64,000 nucleotides of DNA. Source: Bacteroidia bacterium. Lineage in GTDB: Bacteria; Bacteroidota; Bacteroidia; UBA4408. Position numbers and translations under genes: made by a program. How positions within the stretch are numbered: position 1 is the first letter of the stretch; every line of letters begins with the position of its first letter. The stretch lies in assembly GCA_020845635.1 (NCBI GenBank), contig JADLFI010000018.1, positions 124,001 to 188,000 of the forward strand, in the 5' to 3' direction. Below, piece by piece: positions 51,473 through 62,300 of the stretch. The notes under the pieces are model-generated. The model saw only the letters and a list, made by a program, of their open reading frames with translations. It did not search any database and was not told the origin of the DNA.

Positions 51473-52207
51473 TTATACTGCCTCAAACTTTTCTTTATTA
51501 AACTTAAATAATTGAGCGCGTTTATGCGGCACATGCTTTTGCTTTTCCATTAATGGAATGAGCATACCGTTTTTCATAAACTGCCGTCTGAAATTTCGTT
51601 TATCCAGATTTTCGCCCATTATAGTTTCATAAAGTTTTTGTAGTTGGCTTAATGTAAATTTTTTGGGAAGTAATTCGAATCCAACAGGGTGAGTTTGGAT
51701 ACGACTTTTAAGTACTTTCAAAGCATAGTTTACAATCTCGTTGTGGTCAAAAGCCAATTCCGGAATGTCCTTCAATGAAAACCAATCGGCATTATTGGCA
51801 AATGAGGATGCTGTGGGTTTATAATCTTCGAGTTTAACTAAAGAGTAATACGCTATGGTAATAACACGAGCATATGGCTCAGTGCGAATTGCTTCCAGCC
51901 ATGGTTTATCAGACGGTTTGCGAACCCGATCGGGGTTTCCAAAGGCGTGAAACTGTTCTAAGTAAATATTTTCCAGACTGGTTAATTCCTTTAATATTCT
52001 TCTGGCCGAAGTATCTAAATCTTCGTTATCGAAAACTAAATCACCGGGCAATAAAAAATCTTTCTTGTTAGGGGAAGAGTTATTATCGGAAGCCGCTTTC
52101 CTTTCAATTAATAATACTTTTAAATCACCTTCCTTAAATCCAAATATCACACAATCTACAGAAACATGTGGGTTTTGAATAGAAGTATTTAACTTGTCAT
52201 TATACAT
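51473..52207 (-). CDS. NrtR/AraR-like regulator with a degenerate Nudix domain
   Basis: A 244-residue protein. The Nudix-like domain is at about residues 10-150 (VDCVIFGFKEGDLKVLLIER, then LPGDLVFDNEDLDTSARRIL). The C-terminal winged helix is at about 165-240 (KKFTLSQLQKLYETIMGENL, with KRNFRRQFMKNGML as recognition region). The Nudix box has lost its catalytic glutamates (RILKELTSL instead of REUxEExGU), so it probably binds rather than cleaves its ligand. The family includes NrtR (NAD synthesis) and AraR of Bacteroides (arabinose). The ligand here is unknown. It stands alone. Confidence 0.85.
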   Translation of the reverse strand: MYNDKLNTSIQNPHVSVDCVIFGFKEGDLKVLLIERKAASDNNSSPNKKDFLLPGDLVFDNEDLDTSARRILKELTSLENIYLEQFHAFGNPDRVRKPSDKPWLEAIRTEPYARVITIAYYSLVKLEDYKPTASSFANNADWFSLKDIPELAFDHNEIVNYALKVLKSRIQTHPVGFELLPKKFTLSQLQKLYETIMGENLDKRNFRRQFMKNGMLIPLMEKQKHVPHKRAQLFKFNKEKFEAV

Positions 52208-52286
52208 GATTAACTAACTAAATTTTTGCAAGGTAAAAGAAATAGGGTTAATAAAAAAACATTATTAATAGTCTTTAGCTACTTTA

Positions 52287-53378
52287 TTACTGAAATATTT
52301 TTCTCTTATTTAATGCGTTTCTAAAGGCATTGGCATTGCGTTGGTGCTCTATCAAGTTGGAAGCAAAATTGTGTCGGCCACTAAAATCTTCTTTGGCACA
52401 GAAATACAAGTAGTTATGCTTAGGTTGATTTAAAACTGCATCAATAGTAGAGCCTAAAGGAATACAAATAGGCCCTGGAGGAAGACCTAAATATTTATAG
52501 GTATTGTAAGGTGAATCGAACGAAAGATGTTTGCTCAACACTCGTCTAATATTAAAGTCGCCTATGGCATAAATTACTGTGGGGTCAGCCTGCAACAACA
52601 TACGCTTTTTAAGCCGATTGTAATAAACCGCAGCAATAACAGGCTGCTCATCTTTTATTTTACTTTCCTGCTGTACTATACTGGCCAATATACCAACTTC
52701 GGCCTTTGATAAACCAAGTTTATTAGCTTTAGCAATTCTATTATTATTCCAGAACCTCTGATATTCTTTGAACATCTTATTGATAAACTGGGAGGCTGAA
52801 GTATTCCAATAGATTTGATATGTATTGGGTATAAATAAGGTGAGTACATTTTTGTTGTTTACCTCATATTGTTTCAAAAAGTCATTATTATTGAGTAGTT
52901 TAATCAACTCTTCCGGATCTGCCTCAATTTGCTTATGTATGATTTCCACAAAATCTTCTTTGGTTCGGGCTTCGTTAAATACCAAATTTACAGGTTCTTG
53001 TTCGCCACTGCGCAATAGGTTTACCAAATCATTATTATTCATATTGGGCTTTAATTTATAACGTCCGGGCTTTACCTTATTGATATAACCTTTACGCTCT
53101 GCTACCCATTTAAATGAGCTCATATTTCTTATTAAATGACTGTCAGTTAAAGCGGTCAACACATCTTCAAAATTACTTCCTGTTTTAATAAAAAAATATG
53201 TATTTTCAGAACTTGAGGTAATTACATTGGGTTTGTATATACGTGTATAGCTATAGTAAGCGGTTCCACCTCCTATCACAAAAATCAAAATAAAAGAAAC
53301 TATTATCAGTTTTTTTACAAATTTTGAGGCGCTTTTTTTCGACTTCCCCGATTTATTATTACTTTTCTTTTTAGCCAT
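52287..53378 (-). CDS. mltG: Endolytic transglycosylase MltG
   Basis: A 363-residue inner-membrane protein with one N-terminal helix (LIIVSFILIFVIGGGTAYY) after a lysine-rich tail. The YceG/MltG catalytic domain carries EVGILASIVQQESK with the catalytic Glu, and GLPPGPICIPLGSTIDAVL near the end. It cuts nascent glycan strands and ends their elongation. It is the last gene of a five-gene minus-strand run and starts nine bases after the cytochrome gene. Confidence 0.94.
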   Translation of the reverse strand: MAKKKSNNKSGKSKKSASKFVKKLIIVSFILIFVIGGGTAYYSYTRIYKPNVITSSSENTYFFIKTGSNFEDVLTALTDSHLIRNMSSFKWVAERKGYINKVKPGRYKLKPNMNNNDLVNLLRSGEQEPVNLVFNEARTKEDFVEIIHKQIEADPEELIKLLNNNDFLKQYEVNNKNVLTLFIPNTYQIYWNTSASQFINKMFKEYQRFWNNNRIAKANKLGLSKAEVGILASIVQQESKIKDEQPVIAAVYYNRLKKRMLLQADPTVIYAIGDFNIRRVLSKHLSFDSPYNTYKYLGLPPGPICIPLGSTIDAVLNQPKHNYLYFCAKEDFSGRHNFASNLIEHQRNANAFRNALNKRKIFQ

Positions 53379-53387
53379 TATTTTCCT

Positions 53388-55397
53388 TTATTTTAGCTGA
53401 TAAAGCAATTGTTGAGCTTTTTCCTTTTTGGGATTTTTACTTAAAATATGTTTCAATATTTGCTTTGCTTCCTGTTTTTTATTTTCGTAAAGTAAAATAC
53501 TAACTTTATTGAATAGTGCCAACTCATAATCCGGATCGAGCTGTAATGCTTTATTTATGTAAACAAGAGCAGTACTGACATTATTCTGTAATAAATATAT
53601 ATATCCAAGATTAGAAAAGGCAGGTGCATAATCCGGAAATTCAACAATCATTTTTTGATATTGCTCACGTGCGGTATTTATGTCATTATTATTTACCAAA
53701 GCGGTGTAATATTTATTCAAAAAGTCAGGATAATATGGAGCAAGATATGTTGCTTGTTTATAAAAGGTCAAGGCATCTTTTAAACGACCACTATTATTGT
53801 ATGCTTCTCCAATTCTATAACACAGCCATGCATCTTTGTTTTCTAAGGATTTATTAATTAGCATTTTGTTTAATAATTCATTTTGGTCGAAAGAATCAAT
53901 ATCTTTAATTATCTGAGTAAAGTTCTCTTTTAGAAAGTATAGGTGCTCAATAATATGTAAATGCTGTTTTAGAGATAATTTTCTTAAGCGATTAATGTAA
54001 AGCTCAGCAGAGTCAAGCATTATGGGGTTTTTTCCAAACTTTTCATATTGGTTAATATAGGCATTTGCTCGTGTAACATTATCCGGCTGTTTTTCATTAA
54101 TAGCATATAAACCTAAGAATGTTTTTGCTTTCTCTGCTATAGATTCTTTGGTATCAGGTTTACGTATATAATGGTCGTGCATACTTACGTGAGGAATATC
54201 TATTGAGCCTGAACGCGGCATGTGGCAACTAACACAATTGTTTTGAGCCTGAGCTAAAATATTTTTACTGGCAGTGCATAGGTTATGCTGAGATGCGTTG
54301 TGGCAATTGTTGCATTTGTTATTGAAGAATTCGTCTTTTTTGAATTTTACACTTTCGTGAGGGTTATGACAAGTTACGCAAGTCATGGTGTTTTTATATG
54401 GTCTTAAAGTATTATGTTTAGTTTGGGCTTTACTTTTTATGTAACACTGACTTTGTTTTAATCTGTCGGCATGTGATGCCATAATAAACTGATCATCAGA
54501 ATTACTGTACTTAGGAAGAAATACGGTAATATAATCTGATAATCTTTTTCCCGGTTTGAAATCATAAAATGAACGATTTTCTTTCAAAACGGCATTTCCT
54601 TGTAAATGGCAACGCTGACAAACGTCAAACTGTAGCTCAGGATCAAGTTTTCCGGGGTTTACTATAGTATAATCGATAAAACGGGAGGTGTCAACAATAT
54701 TACCGCTGCTTACTTGTTTAACATGAATAGAACCCGGTCCATGACAACGCTCGCAATTAATGCCATTAGGTATTGCAGAATATTTATTTTCTGACCCCTC
54801 TACAAATTCAGGATAAGAATTATGGCAGCTCATACATTCCAAACCAATAATACGACTAAATCGTGAGTTGTATCCATCCTCAAAACCGGGGGGCAAATCC
54901 CATTGTTTTTTTTGAGTATAAAATGTAAGTGGCATTTGCGTAAGGTATCCGTTACGTATCATCATGTGCGAGTTAGTATGTTGGCCCGAACCTATAATAT
55001 AATTTACTGTTTCCTGTCTTTTATATATGGTATCTTTTCCTTCAAGTCTAAACTCTATGAGTTTCATAGTATCGCCACTAAAATATGGATGATAATACAT
55101 ATCGTTAAATTTATCATACACTGTCATAGCAGGACCAAATAGCGCGGCTGTTTTAAGTTTGGAAGCTTTGTCAAATGATTGCCCCATACCTGTTTGTATA
55201 AATGACTCGTATATATTGTAATGGCAAGTTTTACAAGTATTTATGCCAACATATGTTGCTGTATCACCATGGTTTAAATACAGGCTATCACTACTTTTTA
55301 TTTCTTTAACATCGGTATTATTGTTGCATTGGCTGTTGAACATAATAATAAACAGCATAACAGAAAAGAGTACTAACCATGTAATGTGTTTTTTCAT
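53388..55397 (-). CDS. Heptaheme c-type cytochrome with TPR domain
   Basis: A 669-residue exported protein with an N-terminal hydrophobic segment ending MFNSQC, probably a lipoprotein. Seven CxxCH haem motifs are visible: CKTCH, CMSCH, CERCH, CQRCH, CVTCH, CNNCH and CVSCH, all before residue about 400. The C-terminal third has at least four TPR units (for example AWLCYRIGEAYNNSGRLKDALTFYKQATYLAP). The haem region resembles cytochrome c554-like electron carriers, and the TPR part would bind a partner protein. The electron acceptor or donor is unknown. It is in an operon-like row with prmC and mltG. Confidence 0.87.
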   Translation of the reverse strand: MKKHITWLVLFSVMLFIIMFNSQCNNNTDVKEIKSSDSLYLNHGDTATYVGINTCKTCHYNIYESFIQTGMGQSFDKASKLKTAALFGPAMTVYDKFNDMYYHPYFSGDTMKLIEFRLEGKDTIYKRQETVNYIIGSGQHTNSHMMIRNGYLTQMPLTFYTQKKQWDLPPGFEDGYNSRFSRIIGLECMSCHNSYPEFVEGSENKYSAIPNGINCERCHGPGSIHVKQVSSGNIVDTSRFIDYTIVNPGKLDPELQFDVCQRCHLQGNAVLKENRSFYDFKPGKRLSDYITVFLPKYSNSDDQFIMASHADRLKQSQCYIKSKAQTKHNTLRPYKNTMTCVTCHNPHESVKFKKDEFFNNKCNNCHNASQHNLCTASKNILAQAQNNCVSCHMPRSGSIDIPHVSMHDHYIRKPDTKESIAEKAKTFLGLYAINEKQPDNVTRANAYINQYEKFGKNPIMLDSAELYINRLRKLSLKQHLHIIEHLYFLKENFTQIIKDIDSFDQNELLNKMLINKSLENKDAWLCYRIGEAYNNSGRLKDALTFYKQATYLAPYYPDFLNKYYTALVNNNDINTAREQYQKMIVEFPDYAPAFSNLGYIYLLQNNVSTALVYINKALQLDPDYELALFNKVSILLYENKKQEAKQILKHILSKNPKKEKAQQLLYQLK

Positions 55398-55413
55398 TTT
55401 ACCAAAAACAAAG

Positions 55414-56268
55414 TTAAGCCACTTGAGCTTTTACAAATCTAGGTTTATTTTGTAAGTCTTTTTTTGACTGTATATTAATGAAGCCTTTCTCTTTCAATAA
55501 CTCTACAACCTCTTTGTGGTAGTTTTCATGTGTTTCAAAATACAAACTACCGCCTTTAATCAGGTTTAGCAAGGCAAAGTTTGAAATAGCTTTATAAAAT
55601 TGCAATGGGTCGTTATTACTCACAAATAATGCCAAATGAGGTTCGTAAGCCAATACGTTTTTTTCCATTTTATCTGCCTCGAGTGGTAGTATATAAGGGG
55701 GATTGCTGATGATTATATCAAACTGTTCGTCCATCACAGCATCGGTTAGCTCCAGAATATCAACATTTAATAAGTTAATCTCAACATTATTTTCTTTTGC
55801 ATTTATATCTGCAACTATAAGTGATTTTGGCGAAACATCCAAAGCATATACTAGGGGTGAGATAAGGTTCTTTGCGAGTGCCACAGCAATGCAGCCACTT
55901 CCGGTGCCAATATCTAACAACTTTATTTTGCGTTTTCCCAAATAATCTTTTACCACCCAATCAACTAATTCTTCAGTCTCGGGTCTAGGTATTAAAACAT
56001 CTTCATCTACTTTAAATCGGAGTTTATAAAACTCTGTTTCTTCAAAAATATACTGTATGGGTTTATGTACCTGCAAGTCTTTTAACACTTGGGCAAATGT
56101 GTTCAAATCTTCGGGAGTTAAAGTAGTATCTTTTTCAAAAAGTACTCTGGCTTTACCCCATTGCTTAATGTAATAGCATGTATGATAAAATAGATGATCA
56201 CATTCATCTTGATTATATATATTTCCAAGTTTATTGCGCCAATGAAGCTTTAGTTCCGAATAAGTCAT
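55414..56268 (-). CDS. prmC: Peptide chain release factor glutamine methyltransferase
   Basis: A 284-residue AdoMet-dependent enzyme that methylates the GGQ glutamine of release factors. The N-terminal helical domain (residues 1-95) is followed by RPETEELVDWVV, the AdoMet motif LLDIGTGSGCIAVALA and the active-site NPPY near residue 190 (IISNPPYILPLEADKM). The length is normal. It lies 38 bases after the giant SPOR protein gene and 16 bases before the cytochrome. Confidence 0.95.
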   Translation of the reverse strand: MTYSELKLHWRNKLGNIYNQDECDHLFYHTCYYIKQWGKARVLFEKDTTLTPEDLNTFAQVLKDLQVHKPIQYIFEETEFYKLRFKVDEDVLIPRPETEELVDWVVKDYLGKRKIKLLDIGTGSGCIAVALAKNLISPLVYALDVSPKSLIVADINAKENNVEINLLNVDILELTDAVMDEQFDIIISNPPYILPLEADKMEKNVLAYEPHLALFVSNNDPLQFYKAISNFALLNLIKGGSLYFETHENYHKEVVELLKEKGFINIQSKKDLQNKPRFVKAQVA

Positions 56269-56306
56269 AAGATTTTTCTTTAAACCGACACTCTAATAAA
56301 CATAAA

Positions 56307-59300
56307 CTATTTGTTACCGGTAAGTTTTCGTGCTTCCTCCAGGCTAATTTTTACCCCATTGTTCAATGCTATAACAAAGGCATCACTTATTCCTTTCGCA
56401 ACAACTTCATTTTTTACAGTTTCTGCCGCGGCCTGTTGAGTGAAGTTACCAAGTGTGTAAATGGTTAAATCATCTTGTTTAAAATTACTTATTCCTTTAT
56501 CTGCAATTGATAAATATAGGTTCATAATTTCAACCGGAACATCATTTCTAAAGGCTCCTAACTGAACTTTATAAATAATATTATGAGCTACCGATTTTTC
56601 GGAAGTTATAGGGGTGGTTACTTGTGGTTGATTTTGGGGAACTGCTTTGTTTTGAGTTTCTGTTTGTAAAACGCGCGGTTGCTCATTCATTCCCTGTATT
56701 TGTGCAAATGCCCCTTTGCCTTGTTGTTGTTCAATTGCCGAAGCTTGTTCCATAGGTATTCTTTGTCCATTTACATAGGCTGTTACAAATGCATCGCTTA
56801 CTCCTATTCTAACAATTTCATCCTTAGCGGCTGTGGCTTGTTTAATATCATTATAAATTCCACTGGTATATCTGTACTGTCCTTTTTGATTTAACTCGTA
56901 ATACAAAGGGGTTATATTAAAAAGCTGACCGGCTTTTACAGGTTTACTATAAACTCCCACCTGAACGGTATATACCAAGCCTTTTATGGTTTGAATGTCT
57001 TGCTGAGGAAGAGTTTCTCCTTGTTTTACACTTGTAGGGTAGTTAATTCTATTTCCGGTTTCTAAATTATCTTTTACTGAATTGCCGGAGTTGTTAGACA
57101 AAGCAATAGCAGGGTTGTCTTGGGAGCTTTCAAAGTTCCCTTTTTCAGGAGGGTTTGTTGTTGTGGTGTTAGTAATATTGGTAGTAGTATTTACATTTTG
57201 TGCTGTTGCTAGTGTAGATGAAGCTATGCCTGATTTACAATCTTTACCTGCTCTTACAAGTGATCTTGCTTGTGTTACACTCATTCTTTGCCCATAGCAA
57301 TATGCAACAATAAAGGCATCATTAAATTTTAAATTATTCAACTCAGTTTTTGCTTTTGCTGCATCTTCAAATGTGCCGAATAAACCGGCTGTATATCTAA
57401 TTAAATTACTGTTGGCTATTGACTCGCCAGAAATAGGACTTACACTGCCAAATGCATTGTCGGCTACAGGACGGTTAAATGCTCCAATTTGAACCTTAAA
57501 AACAATGCCATCAGGCAAGGTTGGGTTCATTGGAATTCTGTTTGAACTATTGTGTGACGGTGCACTATTAATAGCTTGTGTTTGTACTCTTGTAATAACA
57601 GGAATGGTGTTTTGCTCTATATTATCCTGTTTTTCTATATTTGCCTGAACTGTTGTTGTTTGAACTTCGGGCTCCGGAATCCCTTCAATAGCACGCATTA
57701 TACGAAGGGCTAGATTCTTATCTAAGCTTTGAATATATTTATCGCTGTCCTCTTTTTTTACAATTACATTTCTATTGGCTTGGTTGGCCAGCACCTGTAA
57801 TGAGTCTGCAGTGTTTTCTAATAATTGAGCTTCGTGATCTAATCTTGCTGCTTCGGCCACTAATGGTTTTCTTTTTCTTTTTCTCAATGAAGCTGCTTCT
57901 TCAAGTTTATTGTTTGACTCTTCAAACTTTTCTTGACTTAGTGCCTTGGCTGAATCAACCCGAGCTTTCATAATCTTGGCTTCTTCTTCGGCTTTTTCTA
58001 CTTCATACTTTAGACTAATATAACGACTGTATTCCTGAGTATTTTTAACATCCGGGTAAATCACTTTAACAGTCATACTGTCCGATCCTTGTTTACTGTT
58101 ATTTAATTCAGAATCTACTGCTGATTCTTGCACCTTACTAGGAGCATTTGTTACTAGGTTATTATTCGTTTGGTTTATATTTTGTTGAACCACAGTAGGC
58201 TCAATATTTTGTACTGTTTGATTTATCTCACTGCTTTTGCTTGTGTTATTTGAATTATTGAGTTGAGTATTATTATCGTTTTTGGCTACCATTGATTCTG
58301 ATTGAGTTTTCAGTAACTCATCGGGTACAATGTTATTGTATGCCATCATATATAAAGTAGCCTTGTTGCTCTCAATCTTTTTTAAATAAGCATCAGCTTC
58401 ATTTTGTTTTTTATTTGATTCGGCTAGGGTATTAGAGGCAGCAATTTGAGCTGAGTCGGCTTTTTCCTGATTCATTCTAGCTAACTTGTCCATTTCCTCT
58501 GCACGTGCTTGTGCCTCTTTTTTGTCTTTTTTATTGCGTTGTGCTGCAGCAAATTCAAATAAATCATTACTATTCATGGCATCTCGCTCTGCTTGTAATT
58601 TTAAAGAGTCGGCTGCATGTTTTTGGGATTCTGATAAATTTTTCAACTCTTCGGCCTCATTCTTTAAAGAGGCATAACCTTTATATTCAGGCTCAGCTTT
58701 GATAGATGCCAAAATACTTTCTTTATCTCCTACTATTTTCTGATTTTGATCAGGGGTAGCAACGGTGGCATTCTTCTCATCGCTTGCATCATCTATAGTT
58801 GTTTTTTCAGTGTTGAGGTTGTTGTTATTATTTGCTTCTGTTAGGTTGTTATTGTTGGTTTTACTTGGTTCAACTGTTTTTGTATTTTCTGTATTATGAG
58901 TTTTATTTATTGCGGTAATAGGTTGATTATCCTCACCGGATGATTGATTTACGGCTAATTCAGACTCTGATGTATTACTTTCTGTAATTATTTGATTATT
59001 GTAAACAGCCAATATTTTTTGCTGCTGTTCTTTGGTAAGGCTTTCAATATACTTATCAGACTCTGATTTAATCGCTGCAGCCTTCAACATATCATTCTGT
59101 GCATCAACTTTTGCTTTTTCGGCATTATCTATTAACTCTCTACCTTCATTATCAACTCGCACAGCTTCTTCAGTAAGGGCAGCACGTTTATCCTTTTTCT
59201 TCTCTTCGGCAGCTAAATCAATTAAACGTTGCGAGTCAATTACCTTTTCTTCTCCTTGTTTTTTTAATTCTACATATTGCATGGCTTTATTATCAGCAGC

Positions 59301-62300
59301 ATTTTCCAATTCTTTAGCTCGTTTAAGAATGGTTGTAAATTCAATATATTCTTTTGATTTTCTTACTATTTCGGCTTCCTTTTCATTTAATGTTAGCTCT
59401 GTATGATAATTTTCATAGTTTGGACGCAGTTCGTTAACTGCCTCCTTTGCAGTAATATTCTTATCGGTATTTATTCCTTTAAATTCTGCAGTAACTTTAT
59501 TTGCTTCTTTATTCTGAGCAATACTACTGTTTGCTTGTTCAAGTAAATTCCGTTGACGTACCAATACAATATTTTGGCTGTTAACTATATTGCTTAGTGC
59601 TGTGTTTTTTTCTGAAGTACTATTTTCAGAAAGAGCTTTTTCTTTATTATTCAAGATCTTCTGATAATCGTTCTCTAGCAAGAATAAACTATTATTATAA
59701 TTAGCTGTATCGCTCTCCAAAATCTCAGTGGATTTAGAGTTCAAAGCCTTTTTATTTCCTTCATATTCTTTTTGATATATATTGAATGAAATAACATTTG
59801 CGGCAAGATTCTTAGAGGCTGCTATTTCTTCATATTTTTTTTGTGTTTCGGTAAGTTTTATTATTTCATCATTATTTGTTGTGCTTTTTAATATTTCACT
59901 AATAGAATCGGCTTTATGAATGGCGACAGCAGCCTCAGCTTGTAACTTCTCTTTGGCAGATTCATCAATACTGTTGTTATATTTAGTGTAATCCTCTACA
60001 GAAGTAATATTAGAACTATTTTGTGAAGATTTATGATTAACACTATTTGTATTAGTATTGTTTACTTGTGGTTTATCATTAGCACGTTCAGTGTCTTTAT
60101 TTTTTGCAATACGGTTATTGTTTTGCAAGCTACTTAGTTGATTCTCTAATTTTTGTTTATCTTCAGCTCCAATGTCGGCAACCTCTGAATTTCTGTTTTC
60201 GTTTATATGATTAATAACTTCATTATTAATTTGAGCTTGTAGTTCTAATTCCTCGGTTTCGGTTTTCAAAGTTGCTATTTCACTCTCAATCTTTGTCAAT
60301 GCAGCTTCCTGCTTACTCTTGTCGGCAGTTATTTTTTCAAGTTGTTTTTGAAGTATTATTTTCTCTTCTTCTTTCTTTGTTTTAGATAAGGCTTTCTGCG
60401 TATCTGTTTCCTCCACCTTTTTATCTTGAATTTCATCTCTTAAGGCTATCCTTTCTTCTTCCAATCTATCAAGTTCGTTATTTTTTTCTTGTACTTGCTT
60501 GTTCAAATTATCAGATAATGCAACAATTGAGGGTTTGTTTTCTTTCTCCGGTTCTTTATTTTGTTTTTCATACTTTTCAATAGTTTCAAGCGAGTTTGAT
60601 GCAATAGCTTTTTCTAAATCTTGAGCATATTGCTCGGCCTGGAAAGCTTCTTGTTGCTTATTATTAGCCTCATTTTCCAACTCTTTTGCCAAGTTAAAAG
60701 AAACAATGGCTTGTTGTGTAAATAAATCACCCTCTTTACGTGCTTTTTCGGCTATATCAGTTTGTGTTTGTTTATCTTTAATATTGGTAAGTTCTGTGGC
60801 TTTGTTTAATGCTGTTTCTGATTCTTTATATTTTTCTTGGGCTGCATTATTCTTTAAATTGGCAAAGGCGTATGCTTGTCTTGATTTATCACGTAGGTCA
60901 TCGGCTTCTTTTTGAGTTTCCAAAGCATCTTCCTTGGCAATATCTAGCAACTCTGTATTTTTAATACCTGACTGTTGTTTGTCTTTAATATCAGTTGTAG
61001 CAGTTGCTTTATTGTTTGATAGATTATTATTTGTTTTATCGGAAGCTTGAACAGAATTATTAGTTGAGTTAGTATTTTGCGAAGGTTCTTCTTGATAAGC
61101 ATTTCGGTTAGGCAAGGTTTTATTATCAGCAACAGCATTATTTATAGATGCCTCAGATATAATTCCTTCTTGTACTTGTTCTTCATAATTAACTTCTAAA
61201 TTAGCTTTCTCTTTCAGCAATTCAGCGGTTTCAAGAGCATTATTTTCTACTGTATCGCTAAAGAAATTATAGATTACCATTGAAGTGGCTCCATCTTTGT
61301 TTTTCAAATGTATTTCTTGTTTTAGCGGACGTACTTCATTCATTGATGGTATTTCAACAATTTGGGTTAATGGTGGTAATCCCGGCTGCTCAACCGTATA
61401 TTCATACTTTGAGCCATTATTAAGCTTTAACCGATATATGCCATCTTTTGCCGAGCTGTTAAAATTACCAACAAACTTTCCTGAGTTTAAATTTTTGATA
61501 GATATTTTTGCTGCTAAAACGGCCGGAGTCATTTCACTAACCACTTTTCCTTTAATTGCTGCCAGGCTAAAAGGTACTCTTTCAGTTCTAATTTTAAACA
61601 CTGTAATTTTACCATCTATACTATTTCGTTTTGATGAAAAATAGGCAAAATCGCTAGCAGGGTCGGTAACATATTGTATGTCATCATCGGGGGTATTAAT
61701 GGCAAAATCAAGATTAACAGGCCTACTCCATTGTCCTGAAGACAATAATTCTGACCTGAAAATATCATAACCTCCCATGCTATTATGTCCTTTGCTGCAG
61801 AAATATAAGGTTTTTCCATCAGGAGTTAAGTACGGAAAATCCTCATCATAAGGAGTGTTAATGACTGAACCTAAATTTTCAGGGTTTCCCCAACCTTGAT
61901 TAGGCAAGCGGCTAATCTTATATATATCACGACCATTCTTGCCATCAGCTCCATAACTACTGTAATATATATCTTGACTTGTTTGTCTGATAACAATGTT
62001 TGATTGTTCTTTCTTTTTTATATCATAAGGGGTTTTTAAGTCATCAGGTTTTACAACTAATTTTGCTCCAATATTATCTAAATCGTATGCTCTAAAGTAC
62101 TCACTAACATTTTGTTCCCTCTTATCAATTACTGTTAAATCACTAATATTTTTCAGCAATTGTTTCCCATTCTCACATTGTTGTATTTGTAAATCAACCT
62201 CCAGCTTGGTTGAACTTTTTTTCTTTTTCTCTTTAAATATTTTATATTGGGCAATGGCATCATCAAAACGGTAGTTTAGGTGGTACGCTCTTCCTAAATG

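Noticed and set aside
57082-61650. Several plus-strand open frames opposite the giant SPOR protein
   Set aside because: They are complements of the low-complexity coiled coil, with Ser/Phe-rich composition and no family features.
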